Positions 25,754 to 35,404 of a DNA stretch of 64,000 bases are shown here, piece after piece. The position numbers and the translations under genes were made by a program. Under the pieces are notes generated by a model. That model was given only the letters and a program-made list of their open reading frames with translations. It had not been told where the DNA came from and did no database searches. The DNA comes from Devosia sp. (GTDB taxonomy: Bacteria; Pseudomonadota; Alphaproteobacteria; Rhizobiales; Devosiaceae): the NCBI RefSeq assembly GCF_028290435.1, contig NZ_JAQGJV010000082.1, positions 35,187 to 99,186 on the forward strand. Reading direction: 5' to 3'. How positions within the stretch are numbered: position 1 is the stretch's first letter; every line of letters begins with the position of its first letter.

Positions 25754-28700
25754 ATGGCGAATAACCCCACCCCAGCAAACGATCCCGCCGCCTTGGCATT
25801 CTCAGCGGTTGAGGATGCCCTCAAGGAATCGGTTTTCGGTCTGGATGCACCGGCGCCCAAGGAAACTGCTTCCGAACGACGCCTGAGCGATTCGTCATCG
25901 ACCTCAACGACCGCTGCGCCGTCACCCGGCCGCTCTGAACGCCTGCGCGCTGCCGATAAGATCGCCAGTCAGGCCGGCAATATCGCCAATGACGACCGCT
26001 TCCCGACGTCCAAAATTCTCTATGGCCTGCAGAGCAAGTCGTCCAACGCGCCGACCGTGATCGCGCTGGTGCTGTCGATCATCTGGCTGGTGGCCACCGG
26101 GGCCGCCGCCTATATCCGCTATGGCACCCAGCTGAACAATTTGGGCAGCTTTGTCGGCACCCTCGATTTCATCAGCATGGTCGCCATTCTGGTGCTGCCA
26201 GTTCTCGGCTTTTTCGCCGTCGCAACCCTGTTCCGCCGTGCCGCCGACCTGCGCAATGCCGCCTCATCGATCACTCAGGCGGCGATCCGGCTGGCCGAGC
26301 CCGAAGTCACCGCTGCCGACAAGGTCGCCTCGGTGGGCCAGGCCGTTCGCCGCGAGGTCAACGCGCTGGGCGACGGGCTGGAACGCGCCCTGTCGCGTGC
26401 CGGCGAGCTCGAAGTGATGATCCACAACGAGGTCACCGCGCTCGAACGCACCTATTCCGACAACGAATCACGCATGCGCGCCCTGATCTCCGAACTGGCC
26501 AGCCAGCGCGAAAGCGTTTTGACTAATACCGAGCGGGTCCGCGAAGCCATCACTGAAAGCCATACCGGCCTGGTGTTCGACCTCGACATGATCAGCCAGC
26601 GCATTGCCGGCACCATCGTGGAAAGCGGCGGCAACCTCACCAAGGCGCTGGAAACCGCCGGCAACACGCTGACCAATGCCTTCGGCGATCGCACCGAAGG
26701 CTTCGTCACGCTGGTGGATAACCGCACCGGTGAATTCCTGTCGGCCATCGACGATAGCGCCGGCCGCCTGGCGCTGACCTTCGAAGACCATTCCTCCACC
26801 ATGTCGCGTGACTTTGAAACGCGCACCATCGAATTGTCCTCGACCATCGACAACCGCATGACGGCGCTTACCGATGCGCTCGATAGCCGGTCCACCACCC
26901 TCTCGGGCGCCATCGAAGAGCGCACCAATGCGCTGTCGAGCGTGCTGACCGAAGGCGGCTCGACGCTGCTAGAACAGCTCCGCGACCGCGGCGAGCAGGT
27001 GAGCACCGCGCTCGATCTGGTCGGCTCGCGCATTGCCGAGAATATCGGCCTGCGTTCGAACGAAGCCGAGTCGATGCTGACCTCGCTGACGCGCCAGCTC
27101 GATGAGAGCGTCTCCATCCAGCTCAACTCGCTCGATAGCCGCCTGCAATCGGCGCTGATCGAAATCAACGGCGCGTTGGACGATACGTCCGAGCGCGCCC
27201 GCATCACCCTCAGCTCGGCCGGTGCCGACTCGTTGGGCCAGTTCGACGCCCGGCTGACTGAAATCGCAGGCATTCTCGACTCGCGCCTGCAGACGCTGGA
27301 TGGCGTTATCGGCGACAAGGGCGACAACCTGATCGAGCGTCTCGACGCGCAGGGCTCAAGCTTTGCCGCCCGCGCCAATGTGCTGGAAATGGCGCTGGAC
27401 GAACAATCGGGTCGCTTCAACGACCTCATCACCCAGCACACGGCTGGGATTGCCGCAACGATGGAAAGCGGCAGCCGAACCGTCAACAATGCGTTGGACA
27501 GCCGCACCAAAGCTCTCGACGACACCCTGGAAAGCCGCACCCAGATTCTCAGCGAAACCCTGGAAGGCCGCACGGCAGCGCTCAGCGCAGCCCTCGAGGG
27601 TCGCACGGCCACCTTCGGCGATACGCTGGAAGGCCGTACCGCTACCCTCAGCGAAGCGCTGGAAAGCCGCACCAGGCAGCTCAACGACGCACTGGAAGGC
27701 CGCACCAAGGCCATCCATGACACGCTTGAGGGCCATTCGCGCGAAATCACCGACTCGCTGCTCGGCCATGCCGACCTCATCACCGAGGCCATGGACGGCC
27801 GCACGCAGCGACTCGACGAGTTGTTGACAACGCGCGCTGGCGAAATCAATTCCGCGCTCGACACCCGCACGCAGGAACTGAACGAGACCCTGTCTGGCCG
27901 CAGCCAGGAGATGAGCGAAGCCATCCGGCTGCGCTCGCAGGAGCTGGGCGAAACCCTCGCGGGTAGCACGTCGGCATTCGACCAGGCCATTTCGGGTCGT
28001 ACGCAGCGTCTGGCCGACACCTTGGCCGAGCGCACCACTGAACTCTCGACGCAGATCGACGAGCGCGCCGGCCTGCTCACCAGCCAGTTGGATGAACGCG
28101 GCGCAGCCCTGACCAGCGCGCTGGACGGCGGCACGCAAAAGCTAGCCAGCGCGGTGGGCACTCGCACCCAGCAGCTTGCAGACGCCTTGGGCGCCCGCAC
28201 CCAGCAGCTGTCCGATACCCTGGCGACCCACACCACCTCGATCGGCGAGACCATCGGCCTGCGCACCAGCGAGCTGGCCGACACCCTCATTCACCAGAGC
28301 GAAGACGCCCGCGCCAAGATCGACGGCTCGATGCGCACCGCAACCGACACCATGACCGATCGCGTCTCGTCCATGTCGGAGATGATCGCCCTCAAGGTTG
28401 CCGAAGTGAACGACAATCTGGGCCAGGGCATCGACACAGCGGTCAAGCGCATTTCCGATGCCGAAGCCGGCGTCACCGCCCGCATCGACCATGCCAGCCA
28501 GACCGTCAGCAATAGCGCCCGCAAGGCCGCCGACCTGATCGAAAGCAACGTCAACTCGGCCCGCAAGACCATTACCGATCTGGTCGATCAGCGCCTGGGC
28601 ACCCTGCCCGAGGCCATCACCGCCCGCGCCGATATCACCGCTGAGCGCCTCTCGGCCCTCAATGCCTCGATCAATACCTCGATCACCCAGTCGATGGCCG

Positions 28701-31273
28701 ATCTCGAAGCCGGCGCCGACCGGATCGAGGAAACCATCTCCACCCGCATCACGCTGGCGACAGAGGCCATCTCCAACGACGTCACCAGCACTGCCAACCG
28801 CATGGACCTGGCTGTCCGCTCGGCGCTCGACCAGATCCGGGTCGCCGCGACCGATATCGACCAGCTCGTTTCGGTCCGTGCCGTCGGCGCCGTCGATACT
28901 ATCAGCCAGCGCCTGGCCGATGTGAATCGCTCCGTCGATCAGCAGACCAATGCCTTCGCGGCGCTGGTCAGCGAAAAATCCGAGCAGTTGCAGAATGCCC
29001 TGCACGGCCATGGCAACCTGCTGCGCGACGCTCTGGGCGAGAATGCCCGCGAAGCCGAAGCCATCATGTCGGTCTCGACCTCGCGCATCCTCACCGACGT
29101 CACCGCCGCTCTGGGCAAGCTGAACGACAGCAACCTGCTGCTGCAGCGCGTGCTCGATGCCTCGACCGCGAACCTGGCGAACCTGGAATCCACCGTCGCC
29201 CAACAGACCTCGACCTATTCGTCGACCGTCCGCGAGGCCATCGGCCAGACCGAACAGGCCGGCGCCATGGTCAGCCAGCACGTCGGCGCCCTGCAGGCCA
29301 CCATCCGCTCGATGGTCGGCGAATTCTCCAGCGTTCTGGGCAAGCTCGATGCCGAAGCCGTCAACATGCAGCAAGCCTCGGACTCGCTGGCCAATACCAG
29401 CGGCGTGGCTCTGGAAACCCTCGAAGACCGCCGCGGCGCCATGGATGCCTTGGCCTCCAGCTTCGCCTCGCGCGCCGACGACATTGATGGCCGCATGCGC
29501 CTGTTTGCGCAATCGATCGCCGATACGGTCAACGATACCGAACGCCGCCTGATCGGCGCCCGCCGCGCCATGGACGATGCCTTGCAGGCCACGACCCATA
29601 CGGTGACCAACGCGCTCACCACCACGACGGCGGCCGTCAATGAAGCGCTGACCACCACCTCGGTCAACATCACCGACGTGCTGACTTCGACCACGTCGAG
29701 CGTCAACGACGCGATGTATTCGACCAGCGAGCGCTTCACCACGACGCTCAACGCTAATTCGGCACAGGTCGATGGCGCCCTGCTCCGCGCCAGCGATGCC
29801 GCTGCCGCCGCGCTCAGCCAGACCACTAACGTCGTCAAGAACGCACTCTCCGACAATGCCGGCCAGGTCAGCTCGCTGCTCTCCGACAATGCCTCGCGGG
29901 TCAACGCGGCGCTCAGCAGCAATGCCGCCCGCGTGGACGAGACCCTCAACCAGACCAGCGCGCGCATCGACGATACGCTCAGCCACACCAGCGAGCGGGT
30001 CAGCGAAGTGCTGGCCATCACCACCGGCAACGTCAACGACGTCCTCAACTCGACCACCGGCACGCTGGCCGATGCAATCAGCGAAAGCTCGGCCAACGTG
30101 CGCAATACCGTGGCCTCCCATACTGGCCAGTTGCGCCAGGCGCTGGACCAGACCACCGGCACGTTCCGCCAGGCCATGGACCAGACCACCGAGGAAGTGG
30201 CCGCCCGTCTCGGCGATTTCCGCGACACTGCCGACACCCAGGGCCAGCGCGCCAATGCTGCCCTGCGCCAAGCCCAGCAGACCATGATCGCCGAAATGCA
30301 GAAGGCCATCGAGGAAGCCACCGTGCGCTTCAACGATACCGCCAAGGCCATGCGCGACACCGCCAAGGAAGTGGGCAGCGAACTCGAAGCCACCCGTTCC
30401 GAGCTACAGCGCGGCGTCAGCGAACTGCCAGAGGAAACCCGTGCCAGCGCCGCCGCCATGCGCCGCGTCGTGGCCGAGCAGATCGAGGCCCTGAGCGAAC
30501 TCAACGCCATCGTGCGGGCCCAGCCGGCAACGCGCGACCTTAACGACCGCCGCCCACCGGCCCCGAGCCGTCCGGAACCCCGCGCCGAGGCCCCCTATCA
30601 GGCTCCGCGCCAGGTCGAGACCTATCGCCCAGAGCCTCAGCGGCAGGAGCCGGCTCGCCAGGAGGCAGTCCGTCAGGAACCCGTGCGCCAGGAGCCTGTC
30701 CGTCAGGAGGCGGCCATCCAGGACGTGCTGCGTCCGACCCCGCAGCGCCAGGAACCGGCTCGCCCGGACACCTATCGTCCCGAACCCCAGCGCCAGGCAC
30801 CGCCACAGCGCGAGCCCGAGCCCCAGCCCGTGGCTGCGGAAGCCGCATCGGCAGCGCCGTCGGCCAATGACGGCGGCTGGCTGCGCGACGTGTTGCGCAA
30901 TGCCACCGCCAAACAGGCCAGCGCCCAGCCGCAGCAGCAGGGCCTCTCCGGCCTGACCGATGAGATTGCCCGCTCCATCGACGACGCGGCCCTTGCCGAT
31001 GCCTGGACCCGCTACCAGGCCGGCGAATCCAACGTGTTCTCGCGCCGCATCTATTCGCTGACCGGCCAGGGCACCTATGATGAAGTGCGAAAGAAGTTCC
31101 AGCGCGACGCCGACTTCGCCCGCACCGCCAACGCCTATATGTCCGAGTTCGAGCAGCTTCTGAAACGCGCCGCCGCCGGCCCCCGCGCCGCCGCCGAAAC
31201 CCACGAATACCTGCTCTCCGACCGCGGCAAGGTCTACACCACCCTGGCCCATGCCAGCGGCCGCCTGAACTAA
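25754..31273 (+). CDS. giant coiled-coil membrane protein, probable growth pole ring (GPR/RgsE) homologue
   Basis: The 1839-residue product has a polar N-terminus, two membrane segments (about 100-121 and 139-160), and roughly 1400 residues of helix. A Pro/Gln/Arg-rich linker follows (about 1596-1696, with repeated PVRQE units), then a C-terminal domain ending DRGKVYTTLAHASGRL. Hendecad repeats are obvious: L-E-G-R-T-x-x-L-x-x-A/T near 579-720, and VxxALxxTTxx near 1280-1500. This layout and the C-terminal domain (NVFSRRIYSLTGQGTYDEVR) match GPR of Agrobacterium and RgsE of Sinorhizobium, which form a ring at the growing pole. The name is an inference. Confidence 0.78.
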   Translation: MANNPTPANDPAALAFSAVEDALKESVFGLDAPAPKETASERRLSDSSSTSTTAAPSPGRSERLRAADKIASQAGNIANDDRFPTSKILYGLQSKSSNAPTVIALVLSIIWLVATGAAAYIRYGTQLNNLGSFVGTLDFISMVAILVLPVLGFFAVATLFRRAADLRNAASSITQAAIRLAEPEVTAADKVASVGQAVRREVNALGDGLERALSRAGELEVMIHNEVTALERTYSDNESRMRALISELASQRESVLTNTERVREAITESHTGLVFDLDMISQRIAGTIVESGGNLTKALETAGNTLTNAFGDRTEGFVTLVDNRTGEFLSAIDDSAGRLALTFEDHSSTMSRDFETRTIELSSTIDNRMTALTDALDSRSTTLSGAIEERTNALSSVLTEGGSTLLEQLRDRGEQVSTALDLVGSRIAENIGLRSNEAESMLTSLTRQLDESVSIQLNSLDSRLQSALIEINGALDDTSERARITLSSAGADSLGQFDARLTEIAGILDSRLQTLDGVIGDKGDNLIERLDAQGSSFAARANVLEMALDEQSGRFNDLITQHTAGIAATMESGSRTVNNALDSRTKALDDTLESRTQILSETLEGRTAALSAALEGRTATFGDTLEGRTATLSEALESRTRQLNDALEGRTKAIHDTLEGHSREITDSLLGHADLITEAMDGRTQRLDELLTTRAGEINSALDTRTQELNETLSGRSQEMSEAIRLRSQELGETLAGSTSAFDQAISGRTQRLADTLAERTTELSTQIDERAGLLTSQLDERGAALTSALDGGTQKLASAVGTRTQQLADALGARTQQLSDTLATHTTSIGETIGLRTSELADTLIHQSEDARAKIDGSMRTATDTMTDRVSSMSEMIALKVAEVNDNLGQGIDTAVKRISDAEAGVTARIDHASQTVSNSARKAADLIESNVNSARKTITDLVDQRLGTLPEAITARADITAERLSALNASINTSITQSMADLEAGADRIEETISTRITLATEAISNDVTSTANRMDLAVRSALDQIRVAATDIDQLVSVRAVGAVDTISQRLADVNRSVDQQTNAFAALVSEKSEQLQNALHGHGNLLRDALGENAREAEAIMSVSTSRILTDVTAALGKLNDSNLLLQRVLDASTANLANLESTVAQQTSTYSSTVREAIGQTEQAGAMVSQHVGALQATIRSMVGEFSSVLGKLDAEAVNMQQASDSLANTSGVALETLEDRRGAMDALASSFASRADDIDGRMRLFAQSIADTVNDTERRLIGARRAMDDALQATTHTVTNALTTTTAAVNEALTTTSVNITDVLTSTTSSVNDAMYSTSERFTTTLNANSAQVDGALLRASDAAAAALSQTTNVVKNALSDNAGQVSSLLSDNASRVNAALSSNAARVDETLNQTSARIDDTLSHTSERVSEVLAITTGNVNDVLNSTTGTLADAISESSANVRNTVASHTGQLRQALDQTTGTFRQAMDQTTEEVAARLGDFRDTADTQGQRANAALRQAQQTMIAEMQKAIEEATVRFNDTAKAMRDTAKEVGSELEATRSELQRGVSELPEETRASAAAMRRVVAEQIEALSELNAIVRAQPATRDLNDRRPPAPSRPEPRAEAPYQAPRQVETYRPEPQRQEPARQEAVRQEPVRQEPVRQEAAIQDVLRPTPQRQEPARPDTYRPEPQRQAPPQREPEPQPVAAEAASAAPSANDGGWLRDVLRNATAKQASAQPQQQGLSGLTDEIARSIDDAALADAWTRYQAGESNVFSRRIYSLTGQGTYDEVRKKFQRDADFARTANAYMSEFEQLLKRAAAGPRAAAETHEYLLSDRGKVYTTLAHASGRLN

Positions 31274-31293
31274 GCTTTTTGAGGCAACGTCGC

Positions 31294-31326
31294 CAAAACG
31301 GCCCCGGGAAACCGGGGCCGTTTTGG
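31294..31326 (+). terminator. terminator of the GPR-like gene
   Basis: A perfect long stem, CAAAACGGCCCCGG with CCGGGGCCGTTTTG and a GAAA loop, ends in a T-run. It lies 20 bp after the stop and is symmetrical enough to act in both directions. Confidence 0.92.
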
Positions 31327-31388
31327 TTTGTGGGGGGTTTTAGGGCCTGAAAGAGCGTGCTTCAACTGACGGGATGAACCTGCTGAGC

Positions 31389-31507
31389 AGTCGTCACCCT
31401 CCCCCTTGCGGGCAGGGATCAAGGGTGGGGGAATGTTTAGCCACGATCCAAAATCGTAGCTCCGAGCACCCCCACCCTGCCTCCCCCGTCAAAGGGGGAG
31501 GAGCCGC
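31389..31507. repeat. dispersed intergenic palindrome, copy B
   Basis: The second copy of the element at 21278-21395, sharing GGGATCAAGGGTGGGG, ATGTTT, GTAGCTCCGA/GTGGCTCCGA and the GGGGGAGGAGCCGC end. It occupies most of the 368-bp gap between the GPR-like and LtrA genes; no gene was seen in the remainder. Confidence 0.82.
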
Positions 31508-31641
31508 TCCACTCTTTCGGGGCAAATCCAGATCAACCCATCGGCAGAACACTCGAAAGAGGCCTGTGCAAGAAGACCGTCGAGCGGTGACAGCGTGGTA
31601 GCGGCCATCTAGGCTCATTGTCAGTAGACCGAGGGCCCACC

Positions 31642-32826
31642 ATGCGATCCTACCTGCGCCAGCGCGTCGTCGGTGAAGCGGCGCATGTGGATTTTGCGGA
31701 GCTGTTCTTCGACCTGGTGTTCGTGTTCGCGGTCACCCAGGTGTCCCACACCCTGCTGGCGCATTTGAGCTGGCAGGGCGCGATCCAGGCGGCCATCGTG
31801 CTATTCGCCATGTGGTGGGTCTGGATCTACACCGCCTGGGCCACCAATTGGCTCGATCCGACGCGCCCCGTGGTCCGGCTGATGCTGTTCGTGCTGATGC
31901 TTGCGGGACTGGTGTTTTCCACCTCCATCCCCGAGGCCTTCGGCGAACGCGGCCTGCCGTTTGCACTCGCCTATGTGTTCATGCAAGTGGGCCGCTGCCT
32001 GTTCACCGCCTGGGCGATGCGGCGCGACACGCCCGACAACGCGGTCAATTTCCTGCGCATCAGTTCATGGCAGGCGTTTGGCGGCGTATTCTGGATTGGC
32101 GGCGCCTTCCTGCCGCAAGACCAGCGCATGGTGGTCTGGGCCATCGCCGTAATCGTCGAATACGCTTCCCCGGCGCTTGCCTTCTGGACACCCTGGCTGG
32201 GCAAGACGGCCCTCAACGCGCTCGATGTCGAAGGCGGCCACATGGCCGAACGGGCCGGCCTGTTCATCATCATCGCGCTGGGCGAATCGATCCTGGTCAC
32301 TGGCGCTACCTTCGGTGAGGCCCATTTCGATGGACTGACCGTGACGGCGTTCATCGTGGCCTTTATCGGCTCGGTGGCGATGTGGTGGATTTATTTCAAC
32401 AACAGCGCCGAGCACCACACCGTGCCCGACCACATGGATGCCGAGACGGTCAAGCGCAGCAGCGACCTGGCGCGCAATGCCTACACCTATTTCCACACCA
32501 TCATCGTCGCCGGCATCATCGTCTCCGCCGTGGGGGACGAACTGGTGCTGGCCCATCCGACCGGGCACCATGCCGACCTTGGCACGGTGCTGACCATTGT
32601 GGGCGGCCCCCTGCTCTATCTGTGCGGCACCAGCCTGTTCCAGGGCACGGTGCGCCGGCGATGGCCAGTCTCCACCGGTGTAGCAATCGTATTGCTGATC
32701 GGATTGTGCCTGATCGGCGGCAACGTCGAACCACTGCCGCTGGCGGCGATAACGGCGCTGGTACTAGTGGGCCTTGGCGCGTGGGATACGATTTTGCGCG
32801 AACGCCGCGCAAACGCGCACGCCTAG
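31642..32826 (+). CDS. low-temperature requirement protein A (LtrA) family
   Basis: This membrane protein of about 394 residues has some ten or more hydrophobic segments. It carries the LtrA signature VDFAELFFDLVFVFAVTQVSH near residue 20, followed by WWVWIYTAWATNWLDP and a central ERAGLFIIIALGES. LtrA was named from a Listeria gene needed for growth in the cold; the transported or catalysed substrate is unknown. I start at ATG 31642 (GAGGG upstream) over the TTG at 31618. It converges on an MFS gene with a 4-bp overlap. Confidence 0.88.
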   Translation: MRSYLRQRVVGEAAHVDFAELFFDLVFVFAVTQVSHTLLAHLSWQGAIQAAIVLFAMWWVWIYTAWATNWLDPTRPVVRLMLFVLMLAGLVFSTSIPEAFGERGLPFALAYVFMQVGRCLFTAWAMRRDTPDNAVNFLRISSWQAFGGVFWIGGAFLPQDQRMVVWAIAVIVEYASPALAFWTPWLGKTALNALDVEGGHMAERAGLFIIIALGESILVTGATFGEAHFDGLTVTAFIVAFIGSVAMWWIYFNNSAEHHTVPDHMDAETVKRSSDLARNAYTYFHTIIVAGIIVSAVGDELVLAHPTGHHADLGTVLTIVGGPLLYLCGTSLFQGTVRRRWPVSTGVAIVLLIGLCLIGGNVEPLPLAAITALVLVGLGAWDTILRERRANAHA

Positions 32827-34022
32827 TTGACGCTCAGAGCATCCTTCTTGGGCGCCACCATGGCCTTGGACAACCAGATACACAGTGCGCCCACGGCAGC
32901 GAAAGCCGCCGCGACGAAATAGCCGTGCGGCCCCAAGGCGCCGACGATCCAGCCGAAGCCCACCAGGGCGATGACCGACATGGCCTGCTGCGCCACCACG
33001 AAATAGCTCTGCGTTTCGGCAGCGATGTCCTCGCTGGTCCAGTTGGCGATGAAGTGCACCCCACCCAGATAGCCCAGCGCAAAGGTGACGCCGTGCAGCA
33101 TCTGCAACGGAATCAGCAGCCAGACCGGCGGCGAAAACGCCATCGCCACCCAGCGCAACACGGTGACGCCCGCCGAGATCAACAGCACCGTTCGCGCCGA
33201 CACCCTTCCACCAAAGAACCGCCACGCGAACATCATTGCGGCTTCGGAAAACGCCCCCAGCGCGATCAGTGGGCCGATAATGTCCTCCGAAATCCCCTGC
33301 TGCTTCCACAGCAAGGCGGCGAAGGCGTTGAGAATCCAGTGGGTGCCATAAATGATAGAGAATCCCGCCAGCGGCAGCAGGAACCAGGGCTTGAGCACTT
33401 CGCGCAGCTTGCTCGCTACCGGCCGGGCCGCGCCGATAGTGGCCTCGTTCACCGGAGCGCGGAATTTGGGCAGGAACAGCGCCACGGCGGCACGCAGCAG
33501 CACCAGGCCGATGAACAGCGGCACGAAAATATCGGAGCCGAACCAAACCACCAGGAACCCCGTCCCGGCATTGAGCAGCATATAGCCCACGGTGCCCCAG
33601 GCGCGAATCGTGCCGAAATCGGTGCCGTTGCGGCGGGTCATGCGCATGGTGGCGGCATCCATCACTGGGCCGATGGCTCCGGGCGGCAGCGAGGCCAGCG
33701 TCCAAACCAGCAGGATGCCCCAGAATTCGTTGACCCAGAGCAGCCCGATGGGAATGATGCCGGCGATCAGCGCGCCGATGACGATCACCTGCCGCCAGTC
33801 GCTGGCCCGGTCGGCGATGCGGCCCACCACCAGGTTGAGCGCTATGATCAGAAAAATCGGCAACGCATTGATGATGCCGGTCTGTTCGGGATTGATGCCC
33901 TTCTCTGCCAACCATATCGGCAGGAACACCACCGACGCGCCACCGGCCATGAAATAGGTAAAGTAAAAGGCGGTCGTGCGCAGTTCGGGGGAAACGCGGG
34001 GAGCCACCTCGGTCAAAGCCAT
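32823..34022 (-). CDS. MFS transporter (MFS_1-like), paralogue 1
   Basis: This roughly 399-residue protein has 12 predicted membrane segments. It shows the MFS loop NLVVGRIADRASDWRQVIV between helices 2 and 3, and resembles the HcaT/nucleoside-symporter-like (PF12832) group. Shared motifs with the next gene, RRNGTDFGTIRAWGTVGY and LREVLKPWFLLPL, show the two are duplicates. I start at ATG 34022. Substrate unknown. Confidence 0.85.
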   Translation of the reverse strand: MALTEVAPRVSPELRTTAFYFTYFMAGGASVVFLPIWLAEKGINPEQTGIINALPIFLIIALNLVVGRIADRASDWRQVIVIGALIAGIIPIGLLWVNEFWGILLVWTLASLPPGAIGPVMDAATMRMTRRNGTDFGTIRAWGTVGYMLLNAGTGFLVVWFGSDIFVPLFIGLVLLRAAVALFLPKFRAPVNEATIGAARPVASKLREVLKPWFLLPLAGFSIIYGTHWILNAFAALLWKQQGISEDIIGPLIALGAFSEAAMMFAWRFFGGRVSARTVLLISAGVTVLRWVAMAFSPPVWLLIPLQMLHGVTFALGYLGGVHFIANWTSEDIAAETQSYFVVAQQAMSVIALVGFGWIVGALGPHGYFVAAAFAAVGALCIWLSKAMVAPKKDALSVN

Positions 34023-34119
34023 GCTGAAGAATAACTCGGTTGCATGCGGCCCGCGCTCGAGCGGCGGCAAGTCAGAGAACGGTCAATATCGACCAGCCAT
34101 ATCGATTTCATAGGGCCAG

Positions 34120-35310
34120 TCAATGCGCATCCTTGGCGGGGCGCAGGCGCAGCGACACCAGCACGCAGGCCACCGCCAAAGCGCCCGCAATCGAGGAGGC
34201 GAGATACGCATGCGTGCCAAAGTGGGTAATGAGCAGACCAAATCCCATCAGCGCGATGACAGAGACACCCTGCTGCAGCACATTGGCAAATCCCTGCGCC
34301 TCCGCTGCGATTTCCTCGCGCGTCCAGTTGGCGATAAAATGCACGACGCCGAAATAGCCGACCCCGAAGGTCAGCGCGTGCAGCGTCTGGATGACGAACA
34401 GCACCGGCACGGGTGGGCTGAACGCCATGATGGCATAGCGCACGATTGCCGCAATGGCCGCCAACAGGATCATATTGCGAGCGCTGAACCGGCCACCAAT
34501 GCGCCGCCAGACAAACATCATCACCGCTTCCGCGGCGGCCGAAATGGCCAGCAACGGGCCGATATAGTAATCGGGCACGCCATCGACGTGCCAGAGCAGG
34601 GCCGAAAACGTCCCGATAATGGCGTGGCTGGAATTGACCAGGGCAAACGCCAGCAGCGGCAGCACGAACCAAGGCTTGAGCACCTCGCGCAGTCGGCTAG
34701 CACCGGGACGCGCATTTACGGCGGCCAGGGTCGCGGCCTGCGGCGGAGCCCGGAACCGCGGCAATTGCAAAGCGGTCAGGGCGCGGGACAGCGCCATCGC
34801 AAAGAACAGCGGCACGAAGGCATGCGGGCCGAAAACGGTGGCGACCACGCCCGTGCCGGCAGCGCCGACCACATAACCCACCGTGCCCCAGGCGCGAACA
34901 GCGCCGAAATCGGTGCCGTTGCGCTGGGTCAACCGCACTGTGGCCGCATCGATGACCGGCGGAATAGCCCCGGCCGACATGGTGCAGAAGGCCCAGACCA
35001 AAAGGATGCCCCAGAACTCGTTGACGAAGAACAGGCCAATGGGAAAGGCCGCGCCCAGCAACGACAGGATGAGGATGACCGTGCGCCAGTCGCCGGCCTT
35101 GTCGGCCAGGCGCCCGATGAACAGGTTGAGAAGCAGCAGGCCAAATACCGGCACGGCGCTGATGACACCGATCTGGTCGGGATGAATGCCCTTCAGCGTC
35201 AGCCAGATGCCCAGATAAACCGAGGCGACGGCGCCAGTGCCGAAGACCGTGAAGTGAAAGACCGACGCGCGGAATTCGGGGCTCGCCCAGCGCGCCAATG
35301 CAGCCGACAT
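34120..35310 (-). CDS. MFS transporter (MFS_1-like), paralogue 2
   Basis: This 396-residue protein has 12 predicted membrane segments, with the MFS loop NLFIGRLADKAGDWRTVIL and the family stretch QRNGTDFGAVRAWGTVGY. It is homologous along its length to the transporter 98 bp downstream, and both also share VHFIANWT(S/R)E(D/E)IAAE. I start at ATG 35310 with CGGAG 9 bases upstream, since the longer frame is basic and polar. The pair probably arose by tandem duplication. Substrate unknown. Confidence 0.85.
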   Translation of the reverse strand: MSAALARWASPEFRASVFHFTVFGTGAVASVYLGIWLTLKGIHPDQIGVISAVPVFGLLLLNLFIGRLADKAGDWRTVILILSLLGAAFPIGLFFVNEFWGILLVWAFCTMSAGAIPPVIDAATVRLTQRNGTDFGAVRAWGTVGYVVGAAGTGVVATVFGPHAFVPLFFAMALSRALTALQLPRFRAPPQAATLAAVNARPGASRLREVLKPWFVLPLLAFALVNSSHAIIGTFSALLWHVDGVPDYYIGPLLAISAAAEAVMMFVWRRIGGRFSARNMILLAAIAAIVRYAIMAFSPPVPVLFVIQTLHALTFGVGYFGVVHFIANWTREEIAAEAQGFANVLQQGVSVIALMGFGLLITHFGTHAYLASSIAGALAVACVLVSLRLRPAKDAH

Positions 35311-35404
35311 AAAAATGAACTCCGGGCGAAATAACCACCCGGTTCGTTTCCTGCCGCCAACCGTCCCGCCGCGCAAGGGCGGATCGGCCACAGGAGCGAC
35401 GATT

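Noticed and set aside
25596..25799. Minus-strand small frame in the GPR promoter region
   Set aside because: It overlaps the GPR start and the leader hairpin and has no ribosome binding site or conserved composition.
27489..27800. 33-bp periodic DNA repeats resembling a CRISPR array or minisatellite
   Set aside because: The period equals 11 codons and tracks a hendecad protein repeat within an open frame; there are no unique spacers.
26452..30510. Very long minus-strand open frames inside the GPR-like gene
   Set aside because: They are shadows created by high GC and the repetitive coding sequence, with no ribosome sites or recognisable motifs; the plus frame is a coherent coiled-coil protein.
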